Assembly (NCBI GenBank): GCA_963835775.1
Contig: CAWIHB010000023.1
Span: 3,735-67,734, forward strand
Direction: 5' to 3'
DNA from: Palsa-504 sp963835775
GTDB taxonomy: Bacteria > Actinomycetota > Actinomycetes > Streptosporangiales > Streptosporangiaceae
Length of the DNA: 64,000 nt
The position numbers and the translations under genes are program-made. Under the pieces are notes generated by a model, which made no database searches, was not told the DNA's origin, and was given only the letters and a program-made list of their open reading frames with translations. Shown in pieces: positions 42,229-50,559 of this stretch; within the stretch, counting starts at the first letter, position 1; each line of letters begins with the position of its first letter.

Positions 42229-43637
42229 CGACAATCGCGCACCCTGAGCTTGAGGGGCTGGAGCGTTACAAGTTCGGCTGGGCCGACTCGGACGTGGCGG
42301 GCGAGTCCGCGCGCCGGGGTCTGTCCGAGGAGGTCGTCCGGGACATCTCGGCACTGAAGGACGAGCCGGAGTGGATGCTGGACCTGCGGCTGAAGGGCCT
42401 GAAGCTGTTCCGGCGCAAGCCGATGCCCGACTGGGGCGCGGATCTGACTGGCATCGATTTCGAAAACATCAAGTACTTCGTCCGGTCAACCGAGAAGCAG
42501 GCCGCCAGCTGGGACGACCTGCCTGCCGACATAAAGAGCACCTACGACAAGCTGGGCATCCCCGAGGCGGAGAAGCAGCGGCTCATCGGCGGCGTCGCCG
42601 CGCAGTACGAAAGCGAAGTCGTCTACCACAAGATCCGCGAGGACCTGGCGGACGAGGGTGTCATCTTCCTGGACACCGACACCGCGCTCAAGGAGCACCC
42701 GGATCTTTTCCGGGAGTACTTCGCCACGGTCATCCCGGTGGGCGACAACAAGTTCGCCGCGCTGAACACCGCGGTCTGGTCCGGCGGCAGCTTCATCTAC
42801 GTGCCGAAGGGCGTGCACGTGGACATCCCGCTGCAGGCCTATTTCCGGATCAACACCGAGAACATGGGCCAGTTCGAGCGGACCCTGATCATCGTCGACG
42901 AGGGTGCCAGCGTGCACTACGTCGAGGGCTGCACCGCGCCGGTCTACTCCTCCGATTCTCTGCACTCCGCGGTCGTCGAGATCGTCGTCAAGGCCGGCGG
43001 TCACTGCCGCTACACCACGATCCAGAACTGGTCGAACAACGTCTACAACCTGGTCACCAAGCGGGCCGTGGCACAAGCCGGCGCGAGCATGGAGTGGATC
43101 GACGGCAACATCGGCTCCAAGGTCACCATGAAGTACCCGTCCATCTACCTGATGGGCGAGCACGCCCGGGGAGAGACCCTGTCCGTCGCGTTCGCCGGCG
43201 AAGGCCAGCACCAGGACGCCGGCGCCAAGATGGTGCACTGCGCGCCGAACACCTCCTCCCAGATCATCTCCAAGTCCGTGGCCAGAGCCGGCGGCCGCAC
43301 ATCCTACCGGGGCCTGGTCCAGGTACAGGAGGGCGCGGCGCATGCCAAGTCCACGGTCAAGTGCGACGCGCTGCTGGTGGACAAGGTCAGCCGGTCCGAC
43401 ACCTATCCGTACGTCGACATCCGCGAGGACGACGTGGAGATGGGCCACGAGGCCAGCGTCTCCAAGATCTCCGAGGACCAGCTGTTCTACCTGATGAGCC
43501 GTGGCATGACCGAGGATGCGGCCGCGGCCACCGTCGTGCGCGGCTTTGTCGAGCCCATCGCGCGCGAGCTGCCGATGGAGTACGCGCTCGAGCTGAACCG
43601 GCTGATCGAGCTGCAGATGGAGGGGGCCGTCGGCTAG
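42225..43637 (+). CDS. sufB: Fe-S cluster assembly scaffold protein SufB (orphan copy)
   Basis: 470 residues, full length. It has the SufB signatures FIYVPKGVHVDIPLQAYFRI, LIIVDEGASVHYVEGCTAPV, the catalytic/scaffold Cys region of the beta-helix (VKCDALLVDKVSRSDTYPYV) and the C-terminal GMTEDAAAATVVRGFVEPI. SufB with SufC and SufD assembles Fe-S clusters. Here no sufD, sufC, sufS, sufU or sufR flanks it, so it is either a second copy or was separated from the operon. The ribosome site GGAGG is about 10 nt upstream. Confidence 0.9.
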   Translation: MTTIAHPELEGLERYKFGWADSDVAGESARRGLSEEVVRDISALKDEPEWMLDLRLKGLKLFRRKPMPDWGADLTGIDFENIKYFVRSTEKQAASWDDLPADIKSTYDKLGIPEAEKQRLIGGVAAQYESEVVYHKIREDLADEGVIFLDTDTALKEHPDLFREYFATVIPVGDNKFAALNTAVWSGGSFIYVPKGVHVDIPLQAYFRINTENMGQFERTLIIVDEGASVHYVEGCTAPVYSSDSLHSAVVEIVVKAGGHCRYTTIQNWSNNVYNLVTKRAVAQAGASMEWIDGNIGSKVTMKYPSIYLMGEHARGETLSVAFAGEGQHQDAGAKMVHCAPNTSSQIISKSVARAGGRTSYRGLVQVQEGAAHAKSTVKCDALLVDKVSRSDTYPYVDIREDDVEMGHEASVSKISEDQLFYLMSRGMTEDAAAATVVRGFVEPIARELPMEYALELNRLIELQMEGAVG

Positions 43638-43895
43638 ACGGTCCTCCCGGGCCCCTCTAGTCCGGCGCCCGGCCGCGCGGCTCATATTCCGGCGAGTCCG
43701 GGCACGTGGACGGCGCTGCACGAACGTGACAGCGGGCCGGGACCGGCGCTGTGCCGTTCACAGGATGCTGGCTCGCTGCCTCCGGGAGGCGGCACCCACA
43801 GGACTCCCGCCCATCCGTCCCAGTCCCGTAACGGTTATCCTGGCCGTGGGCCAGCAGCACGCCCAGGTAGTCGAGCACGACTGCTGGAGGTCACC

Positions 43896-44915
43896 GTGAC
43901 CCAGCCCGCGCGTCCAGACCCCGCGCGCACCCCGTCCGGGTACGACGATGCACGCCCTGGGCCGGCTCGTTCGGGTGCCTGTGGCCGGGCCCAGTTTTCG
44001 GTCGGCACGCTGGCCCTCCAGGTCGGCACTCTGTCTCCGCTGTACCTGGCCTGTTCAGGGGTGGTCCGGGCGGCCCGCGGCACAGCGCGCTCACCCCGCC
44101 GGCTCGCGGACATGACCCGGGTGTGGCCGAGCCAGCGGGGCAGGCTCGCAGAACTTCCACTGGCCGGGACGACCCGGCGACATGTGCGCCGGCCGCCGAG
44201 CCCAGCGACATGGTCGCTGCATCCGCGCCACCCGGTTCCACGGTGGGCAGTGCTCTCAGCCGGCCTGTCGCCCGTCTTGGCGACCGCGGGCTGGCTGATC
44301 GCCGACGCGGTCCAGCCGGCCTCCTACAGCCCGATCCGCAAGACGATCAGCGTGCTGGCTGGCCACGCAGGAACCGATCGGTGGATCATGACGGGGGCCC
44401 TGTTCCTGGTGGGCGGGTGCCAGCTCGTGACTGCCTGGGGCCTGGCCGGCATCCGGGTGCCTGCCCGCATCCTGCTGGCCGTCGCGGGCCTGTCCAGCAT
44501 CGGCATCGCCGCATCTCCCGAACCCGCTCGTGGCTCGACTCCGCAGCACCTCGCCTGGACATCGCTCGGCGCGGTCGCCATCGCGGTCTGGCCTGCCTTC
44601 GTCGCCCGGCGCGCGCCGCCGCGGCCGCTGATCCTGAGCAGCTACGGCTGTGCCGTCGTGACTGCCGTGTTCATTGCCTTGCTCGGCTGGCTCGTCATCG
44701 AAACCCAGGGTGGCCATGACCTGGGCCTGGCTGAGCGATTGTTCCTGTCGATCGAGACCTGCTGGCCGTTCATCGTCGCCATCGCCCTGCGGCAAACCGC
44801 GCCGCCATCGTTCTGCATTGCCACCTCGCAGGGCCTCATCCACAACGCGTCGGGTCCGGGCCTGGCGGGCTCATTTCGGCCGGCTGGGCGGCGCCGGCGG
44901 GCTTGGCGTGGATAA
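43896..44915 (+). CDS. DUF998-family membrane protein
   Basis: 339 residues from GTG 43896, supported by GGAGG 5 nt upstream; ATG 44112 is an alternative that drops the non-conserved head. The DUF998 part begins near residue 115: WAVLSAGLSPVLATAGWLIA, ASYSPIRKTISVLAGHAGTD, WIMTGALFLVGGCQLVTAWG and further helices (six in all). The conserved ISVLAGHAG loop is intact. The C-terminal 27 codons overlap the convergent flippase gene. The function of the family is unknown. Confidence 0.7.
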   Translation: MTQPARPDPARTPSGYDDARPGPARSGACGRAQFSVGTLALQVGTLSPLYLACSGVVRAARGTARSPRRLADMTRVWPSQRGRLAELPLAGTTRRHVRRPPSPATWSLHPRHPVPRWAVLSAGLSPVLATAGWLIADAVQPASYSPIRKTISVLAGHAGTDRWIMTGALFLVGGCQLVTAWGLAGIRVPARILLAVAGLSSIGIAASPEPARGSTPQHLAWTSLGAVAIAVWPAFVARRAPPRPLILSSYGCAVVTAVFIALLGWLVIETQGGHDLGLAERLFLSIETCWPFIVAIALRQTAPPSFCIATSQGLIHNASGPGLAGSFRPAGRRRRAWRG

Positions 44916-45976
44916 GCGCTGGCGCGTGCCGCCAGGTCAGGCAGGCAATCGCGCCAAGGGGGATGGGAGGCAGATAGGTGACGGCCCGGTACAACAGCAC
45001 GGCGGCGGTCACCTGCGCGCCGTCGCGGTAGCCGACGCCGGCGGTCAGCGTGGCGATCAGTCCGAGTTCGGTGATGCCTAGGCCGCCGGGGGTAACGGGC
45101 AGCACCGTCAGCAGCCGGACGAACGCGAAGGCGGCCAGGGAGGTCTGCCAGGGTACCTGGGCCTGGGACAGGCCGATGCCGCGCAGGCACGCCAGCAGGA
45201 CGAGCCACAAGGTGAGGTTGCTGGCCGCAGTGGCGACGGTGATCCGCCCGCCGCGCGCGGCGATCAGGGCACCGGCCCGGCGGCGGAAGCCGAGCAGCGA
45301 TCGGGCGACACCGGTGGGCGCCGGCCGGCGTGCCACCCGGCAGGCGATAGCCAGCGCGGGCTGCAGCGCGCGGCCCGCGCGGGCCGCGAACGGCTCGCTG
45401 CGCATCAGCAGGCCGAACCCGGCGGCCAGGGCGGCGACCAAGGCCAGACCCACCGCCGCGGCGGCGACCAGGCCGGCCCGGCAGGCCGGCCGTCACCAGG
45501 ACCAGCACGGCCACGACCGGCAGGCCCAGGCGGGCGAAGACATTCCAGATTCCCGACACCAGGGTGTAAAGCACATACTCAGGGGTGCTGATGCCCCAGC
45601 TGGAGAGCATCGCCCAGCTGACCCCCATGGCCAGGGCCCCGCCGGCGGGCAGGGTGTTCGCCACGGCGTTGGAGCCGAGGTTGACCACGGCCGCCTCGCG
45701 CAGCCGTATCGATGGCAGCACCGAGCAGATCATGATCCAGGTCGAGGTCATGCTGGCTGCGGCGGCTGCGGCGACGAGCAGCGCCTGGGCCCACGTCATC
45801 GCGGCCATGCTGGCCCACACGCTGCGGTAGGACGCGAAATGCGGGACGGCGAAACCGAATATGGCCGCGACCAGGACAACCGACCCCGCGGTGCGGAAGA
45901 TCTCCCGGCCTCGCCGAGACTCCGGCCGTCCCGGACCCGTAATAGCGGCGGCTGGCGGATCGGCAATGGCCGTCAT
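44836..45976 (-). pseudogene. Second LPG-synthase-TM/flippase-like membrane protein, frameshifted
   Basis: The 5' frame (ATG 45976: IFRTAGSVVLVAAIFGFAVP, VNLGSNAVANTLPAGGALAM) and the 3' frame (GLALVAALAAGFGLLMRSEP, LTVLPVTPGGLGITELGLIA) join into one UPF0104-type protein if one extra base near 45480 is removed (the GGGCCGG stretch). The family motifs NLGSNAVANTLPAG and TPGGLGITELG are intact on both sides, so decay is recent or the shift is an assembly error. Compare the intact paralogue at 8.5-9.5 kb. Confidence 0.75.
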
Positions 45977-46019
45977 CGGATGCCGTCGGGCTGGCGGCTG
46001 TCGCTACGGCAGCTGCCGA

Positions 46020-46166
46020 GATGGGCAGGGATAGGCCAGCGCCCCTGGTGGCCCAGCCGGGGCGTTCGAAGCTGCGGATCACGGCGTCGGAGAGGTCAAG
46101 CTCCCCGCGCAACTCGACGACGGCATGACCATCGCAGTCCCGGGTCCTCAGATCCACGCCGGGCAT
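46020..46166 (-). pseudogene. Chimeric relic: STAS N-terminus joined to desaturase C-terminus
   Basis: ATG 46166 opens a clear STAS start (MPGVDLRTRDCDGHAVVELR-GELDLSDA). In mid-strand it switches to VIRSFERPGWATR, which is the desaturase C-terminal motif seen at about 38.0 kb (VIRIFERFGWATG). The DNA similarity to that region continues about 80 bp further in a shifted frame. A deletion therefore removed the rest of a STAS gene and most of a following desaturase gene. It lies just upstream of the flippase start. Confidence 0.65.
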
Positions 46167-46241
46167 AACCCTGCCTTCCTGCTGAAGCAGCAAGGCAGGG
46201 TCTTGACCCAGCGGCTAGTTCACGAACGTCCGGTACCGACA

Positions 46242-47402
46242 CTACGCCGAAGACTCGCCCGTGTCCCGTCCCGACGGTGCCCCGTACCCGGCAGACCCAG
46301 GCCGCTCAGCCACGCACGTGGCAGCGTCGGCGTAGCCGGCGGCCGCTCCAGCTTCGCTGAGGTTATGGACGATCTGGCGGAATGACTCGACGAAGCTTTC
46401 TTCGCGGTAACCGAGATCGGTCGCTACGCAGAAGTCCCTGACGAGGCCCTGGACCCGTCGCAGATTGGGCCGAGGCATCGACTGGAATAGGTGATGCTCG
46501 ATCTGGTAGTTAAGGCCGCCGAGCATGAAGGTGGTAAACCGGCCGCCCCTGATATTTCGGGCAGTGACCACCTGGCGGCGGGCGAAGCCGGTTGCGGTTG
46601 CAGATTCGATGATCGGCATCCCCTTGTGGTTGGGCGCGAAACTGATGCCCAGGTACAGCGAGAAGACCGCCTGCTGTACGGCGACGAAAGCGAGCGCCTT
46701 GAGCGGGGAGAGCACCCACAGCACCACGGTCAGGTACAGCGCGGTGTGCAGCATGAGGAGAGACGCTTCTACCGCCGAGGCATGGTCTCGCCGCCGCAGA
46801 AGGCGCTTGATCCCGAGTACGTGCATGCCGGCGCTTCGCAGCAGCATGAGGGGGAAGAAGAGCGGCGCCTGCCAGCGTGCCAGCCACGATGCGACAGGAC
46901 CGGGCCCGCTTCCCGGCGCGCCAGACCAGGCCAGGGCGAGCCCTTCGCCGATATCGGGGTCGCGGCCCATCTCGTTGGGATGCTCATGGTGAGCGTTGTG
47001 CTTGGGAACCCACCAGCCAAAGCTCAGCCCGATGAGCGCGTCCCCCACGATTAGGCCGAGCAAGCGATTGCGTCCGCGCGCGCCGAAAACCTGGTTGTGC
47101 CCCGCATCATGGCCGATGAAGCCGAGCTGGGTGAACATCATCCCCACCAACGGGGCGACGGCCAGGGTCGTCCACGAGTTGCCGACAATGACGAACAGGG
47201 CCCATCCAGCGAAAAAGGCGACGATCGTCAGGGTGATCTTCACCCGGTAGTAGCCCGGCCTGCGGTCGAGCAGACCCATCGCTCGCACCTGCAGCGCCAG
47301 TGCACGAAAGCTAGCCGTCGAAGGATCGACGGCAACAGGCAGCCCGTCTGCAGCTGAGGCGCGGCCGGACGCCAAGGCAAGAAAGCCGGGTGCAGTTCTC
47401 AT
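46242..47402 (-). CDS. Fatty acid desaturase (membrane, three histidine boxes)
   Basis: 386 residues from ATG 47402 with GAGGAC upstream. The diiron ligand boxes are FIGHDAGHNQ, PKHNAHHEHPNEMGRDPDIG and LNYQIEHHLFQSMPRPNL, the QxxHH third box being typical of acyl-lipid/front-end type desaturases. There are four to six membrane helices. It would insert double bonds into membrane fatty acids using ferredoxin or a similar donor. No donor gene is adjacent. Unlike the two desaturase relics nearby, it is full length. Confidence 0.9.
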   Translation of the reverse strand: MRTAPGFLALASGRASAADGLPVAVDPSTASFRALALQVRAMGLLDRRPGYYRVKITLTIVAFFAGWALFVIVGNSWTTLAVAPLVGMMFTQLGFIGHDAGHNQVFGARGRNRLLGLIVGDALIGLSFGWWVPKHNAHHEHPNEMGRDPDIGEGLALAWSGAPGSGPGPVASWLARWQAPLFFPLMLLRSAGMHVLGIKRLLRRRDHASAVEASLLMLHTALYLTVVLWVLSPLKALAFVAVQQAVFSLYLGISFAPNHKGMPIIESATATGFARRQVVTARNIRGGRFTTFMLGGLNYQIEHHLFQSMPRPNLRRVQGLVRDFCVATDLGYREESFVESFRQIVHNLSEAGAAAGYADAATCVAERPGSAGYGAPSGRDTGESSA

Positions 47403-47661
47403 CGTCGCTCTGTCCTCCTGGGCGTCTTCCAAGCACACCGCTCGGGCTTACATCGCCAGGGTCTGGAGCACCGAGGCCGCGGCCAGGGCCTAACCGCCAC
47501 GACCGCGCTTGCTCTACCGTACCTCTACCAGACGGCCCCGCAAGGCCGACGCCAGGCGAGGTCTCCTAAGTCGCGTCATGCAATCCTGGCGAACAGCCCT
47601 CGAGGGTCCGTGCGCCATGCCAGCGGAGTTCCATCTGGTCGGTAATCTCTGAGCGGTCTGG

Positions 47662-47742
47662 GCCCATCGACGCCAGGTAGCTCCGGATGAGCTTAAGGAT
47701 CTTGCGGTCGTTGAGCTTGCGCGCCACCCGCGCCATCAACAC
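47662..47742 (-). pseudogene. Relic of a group II intron reverse transcriptase
   Basis: The minus strand encodes VLMARVARKLNDRKILKLIR then SYLASMG, matching the short motif between RT domains 2 and 3 of bacterial group II intron proteins (usually DxLMxxVARKVxDxRxLxLIRxYL). Nothing before or after it is recognisable as RT, and no intron ribozyme domain V was found. A very short relic; confidence rests on that motif alone. Confidence 0.5.
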
Positions 47743-47960
47743 ACTGCTGCGCTGTCGGGCTCTGATGGCCGGCCGCCCCTCGCATGACCGTGCGGCCACC
47801 GCTCACGGCATAGTCTGACCAATTCCGCTGACCACGACACGGTGAAGATCATCTCGGGCCTTGGCTGCCGCTGCTCCCGAATCGGGCGCATTGTGCGTAC
47901 GTTCACGGTGCTGTGGGCAGCAGCGACCTGGGTGGTAGTGATCACTAGGTGCGAGGCCTG

Positions 47961-48371
47961 TCAGCCTTTGAACGCTTCCTGCAGCTCGCTGGTGATCTGT
48001 TCCATCGTCGCATCGATCTCGCGTTTGAAGACCTTGACCGTACCGGCAAGCGCCTTGTCGAGTGCTGGTTCGATGGTGGCCGAGCCGACCACGATGAGCC
48101 CTGCCTGGTCAGCAAGGAGTTCCTCGGCCGCATCATTCAGCTCCTGACGAGTCAGGGTTCCGCGGGCGAACCGTTCGGGGAGGAAGCGGACGTGCGGGTG
48201 ATCTATCCGCCCTACAACGCGCGCTTTGCCGTTCTCCTTGTCGATCACGGCTGCGTCGTACTCCCCGGTCACCTCCTTGTGCAGGTGCTTAATGGTGTCG
48301 AGGACTGTCTGCGCAGCCGCGACAGTCGGATACGTTGCGGCGTAGACGACCACATATTCCTGCTCAGCCAT
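47961..48371 (-). CDS. DUF1269-like small stress-type protein
   Basis: 136 residues from ATG 48371 with GGGAG about 8 nt upstream. It begins EYVVVYAATYPTVAAAQTVL, then YDAAVIDKENGKARVVG, and ends with a helical region (AEELLADQAGLIVVGSATIE ... KVFKREIDATMEQITSELQE). This layout is that of DUF1269/DUF6325 proteins, often induced by stress. There is no membrane helix of length. It lies beside a one-helix membrane protein gene in the same direction. Confidence 0.7.
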   Translation of the reverse strand: MAEQEYVVVYAATYPTVAAAQTVLDTIKHLHKEVTGEYDAAVIDKENGKARVVGRIDHPHVRFLPERFARGTLTRQELNDAAEELLADQAGLIVVGSATIEPALDKALAGTVKVFKREIDATMEQITSELQEAFKG

Positions 48372-48486
48372 GACATCTCCCTTTTCACGCGGATGCTCCC
48401 ACTGTCCCAGGCGAGCGCTGCGAGTGGAAGCGTCGGCGCCCGCATTACTCGCTGGTCTCCGGGTACAGAACTATCTTCGAGTTTCG

Positions 48487-48753
48487 CTATCTTGGAGTTT
48501 CGCTGGCCCGCATGCTCGGGGTGAATTCGGCCGCGGCCGCGCCCGGACGCGGGCCGGGAACGACCGGCCCGGGGTTGCTCAGGCGCTGAGCCGGGACGCT
48601 GCCCTCCAGCGCGGGCGTGGTGACGGCAGCCGCCGGAGCCCGGCTGCCCCACCGCGGGTGGCTGTTGGCGTGATACATCATGACTAGCCAGAAGGCGAGT
48701 ACGGCGACCGGGACGATCACGATCGGGATAATGTCGCCTGCGGTTCCTGTCAT
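48487..48753 (-). CDS. Single-helix membrane protein
   Basis: 88 residues. GAAAGGAG lies about 8 nt before ATG 48753. One membrane helix (IIPIVIVPVAVLAFWLVMMY) is followed by YHANSHPRWGSR and a Pro/Ala-rich cytoplasmic tail. Such short membrane proteins commonly accompany DUF1269/stress genes in actinomycetes. Function unknown. Confidence 0.6.
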   Translation of the reverse strand: MTGTAGDIIPIVIVPVAVLAFWLVMMYHANSHPRWGSRAPAAAVTTPALEGSVPAQRLSNPGPVVPGPRPGAAAAEFTPSMRASETPR

Positions 48754-48854
48754 GCTGGTGCTCCTTTCGAGACGACGGTTTCAGTCTCGCGCGGCACCGG
48801 ACAGATCGCGCCCGTGAAAGACCCTGGTCTTATACCCGGGGGAAGCACCGCGGC

Positions 48855-49412
48855 AGGCTACACATCGCCTCCCTCGGCTTCGACACCACCGGCTTCGACA
48901 TCTCCGGCACAGCCATCCAGCTCGCCCGGCAGCGCTTCCCCGGTTCCACCGTCCGGTACGTAGTCGCTGACTTGCTCAATTACCCGCAGGCCTGGCTGCG
49001 CGCCTACGACCTGGTCATCGAGATCATCACCGTCCAGGCGCTGCCCGACCCGCCCCGCCGCCACGCCATCGCCAACGTCAGCCGCTTGGTCGGACCTGGT
49101 GGAACGCTGCTGGCCATTGCCGCCGTTCACGATGACGACACGCCCCCCGCAACGCTCCCGCCCTGGCCACTGCGGCGCGCCGAGATCGAAGCGTTCGGCG
49201 CTGACGGACTGATCCCGACCCGGATCGAGATTACGGTCACTCCCGGGGAGCCAGACGATCACCGTTGGCTCGCAGAGTTCCGCCGCCCCGCCCCGGGCCA
49301 GCCCATCACCGAAATGCCGGTGACGGACGGAGGAGCCCACGCCAAAGCTGATTTTCAGGCACCCGAAGGTGGTACAGCGGACAAACCAGAGCGCGACGAA
49401 AATACCTGGTAG
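48855..49412 (+). pseudogene. Class I SAM methyltransferase lacking its N-terminus
   Basis: In one open frame the sequence reads LASLGFDTTGFDISGTAIQL-like (here RLHIASLGFDTTGFDISGTA), then ARQRFPGSTVRYVVADLLNY, AYDLVIEIITVQALPDPPRR and SRLVGPGGTLLAIAAVHDDD. These are motifs I (second half) to V of a SAM methyltransferase. The glycine-rich motif I (VLDxGCGxG) and everything before it are absent. An ATG at 48972 could start only a fragment. Confidence 0.65.
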
Positions 49413-49504
49413 CTGGAAGGTCCTGGGCGGAGCCCTCACCCGCTTTCGATGTGTAGCCGTCCAGGACGAGCCGGTGACGGGTATCGCTCCTGTCGCAGGA
49501 ACGA

Positions 49505-49810
49505 TCAGAACTGGCCGGCCACATCCACAGCGTCGAGCACCGTCACCTCTGGCTCTCCGACGACGCCTGCTCCGCTGAGGAACTCTCCCATCCTCGCGGC
49601 ACCTGCGAAGAACTTATTGAACGTATCTGCGTCCGGCCACTCGTCAATCACGACCAGGTCCTTGCCGTCGGTGAGCATCCTGTGTCCTATCTGACCCAGG
49701 CTCTTGCCGTACGCCGTGATGTCCTCGGCTATATCTCCGTTGGCCTTGCCCCACTCGAGAGCCTTGCCCAGATCAGAAACCGCACATCGAGCAATGACGA
49801 AAACGCTCAC
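49505..49810 (-). CDS. Small dimeric alpha/beta-barrel-like protein (ABM/Dabb type)
   Basis: 101 residues from GTG 49810; GGAGG lies about 12 nt upstream. It has the pattern of a ferredoxin-like ABM fold: SVFVIARCAVSDLGKALEWG, IGHRMLTDGKDLVVIDEWPD, ADTFNKFFAGAARMGEFLSG and EPEVTVLDAVDVAG. Such proteins act as small monooxygenases or stress barrels. No catalytic residue can be named with confidence. Confidence 0.6.
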   Translation of the reverse strand: MSVFVIARCAVSDLGKALEWGKANGDIAEDITAYGKSLGQIGHRMLTDGKDLVVIDEWPDADTFNKFFAGAARMGEFLSGAGVVGEPEVTVLDAVDVAGQF

Positions 49811-49987
49811 AGTAATCCTGTTCCTCCCCCTTGCGCGGCTGATCACCAGCCGCAACTGCCCAGGCCTGACCGGCCAGGTGCTGGTCGAAGTATGCTCCCT
49901 CCGCTCATCCGGGGATAGGGTCAGCGGCATATTCCCGGATATTCCTCGCCTCCTGATGCACGCAGAAGGACGGGCGACCCAAGAACT

Positions 49988-50179
49988 CCTCACTCTTACG
50001 TCGTCGAGCGCTGGCTTGCACGGCTCAGCATGTCGCCCCACACCGACCAGTTCATCATCAAGGGCGGCATGCTGCTCGCCGCATACGACGCCCGCCGGCC
50101 CACTGCTGATCTAGATGCACTCGCCCGCGCCGTGAGTAATGACCAGTCCGTGGTCGTGGAGCGTGTCACACAGATCTAG
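49988..50179 (+). pseudogene. Relic of an AbiEii/AbiGii-type nucleotidyltransferase toxin gene
   Basis: The frame reads YVVERWLARLSMSPHTDQFI, IKGGMLLAAYDARRPTADLD and ALARAVSND, the N-terminal nucleotidyltransferase core of AbiEii toxins (KGGxxL ... R-x-T-x-D-x-D). It ends at TAG 50177-50179, about 180 residues early. No AbiEi-like antitoxin gene precedes it. Adjacent to a tRNA-Thr fragment, it may be a leftover of an integrated defence cargo. Confidence 0.65.
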
Positions 50180-50270
50180 GTGACCATTGCCAGTGCGGTA
50201 GGAGAGATCCGGCCAATGTCCATTCGTTCCACGCGCCGGGGCGCGAAGAGGGCGCTTACCCTCTCTGACC

Positions 50271-50315
50271 TGGAGCCGGTGAGCGGGTTCGAACCGCTGG
50301 CCTGCCGTTTACAAG
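50271..50315 (-). other. 3' half of a tRNA-Thr(UGU) gene, att-site remnant
   Basis: On the minus strand the anticodon loop CTTGTAA, 3' anticodon stem, T arm AGCGG-TTCGAAC-CCGCT and acceptor end with CCA-like TCCA are readable. The 5' half is absent (the sequence upstream is a repeat instead). Integrative elements use the 3' halves of tRNA genes as attachment cores, so this is a probable attL/attR scar. Confidence 0.6.
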
Positions 50316-50450
50316 AAGCCCGGTTTGTGGCGATATGCACCCTAACTGCACTGATGGCGCAAGTTATTGCTCTGATGGCACTCGTCGAGCTGGAGTTTCC
50401 CGGCAGCTCGTCCCACGATTCGTCCCACGCCGCAGAGCAGCAATTAACCC
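50301..50450. repeat. Dispersed repeat copy A with att-like core
   Basis: Core CCTGCCGTTTACAAGAAG (50301-50318) followed, after 28 bp, by a segment of about 100 bp (CTGCACTGATGGCGC ... GATTCGTCCCACGCC). The same core and spacing occur in copy C. Region 50180-50559 otherwise contains no supported gene. Confidence 0.7.
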
Positions 50451-50559
50451 GCACTTGTGACGCTGCGTAGCTTCAAGGACTGCATAGGAATCCTGCGTGA
50501 GGGCGTCGCCCGTCTGGCAGCACCCGGCGCCCGTCACCCCGCGCTGAGTGGAGGCTCCG

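Noticed and set aside
43657..43878. 73-codon minus ORF between sufB and the DUF998 gene
   Set aside because: No start signal or recognisable pattern; composition is that of an antisense shadow.
50271..50315. Functional tRNA-Thr gene
   Set aside because: Only the 3' half is present; no 5' acceptor strand or D arm precedes it.
50180..50470. 96-codon plus ORF across the tRNA-Thr fragment
   Set aside because: It is a translation of the tRNA half and repeat copy A; it has no ribosome site or family.
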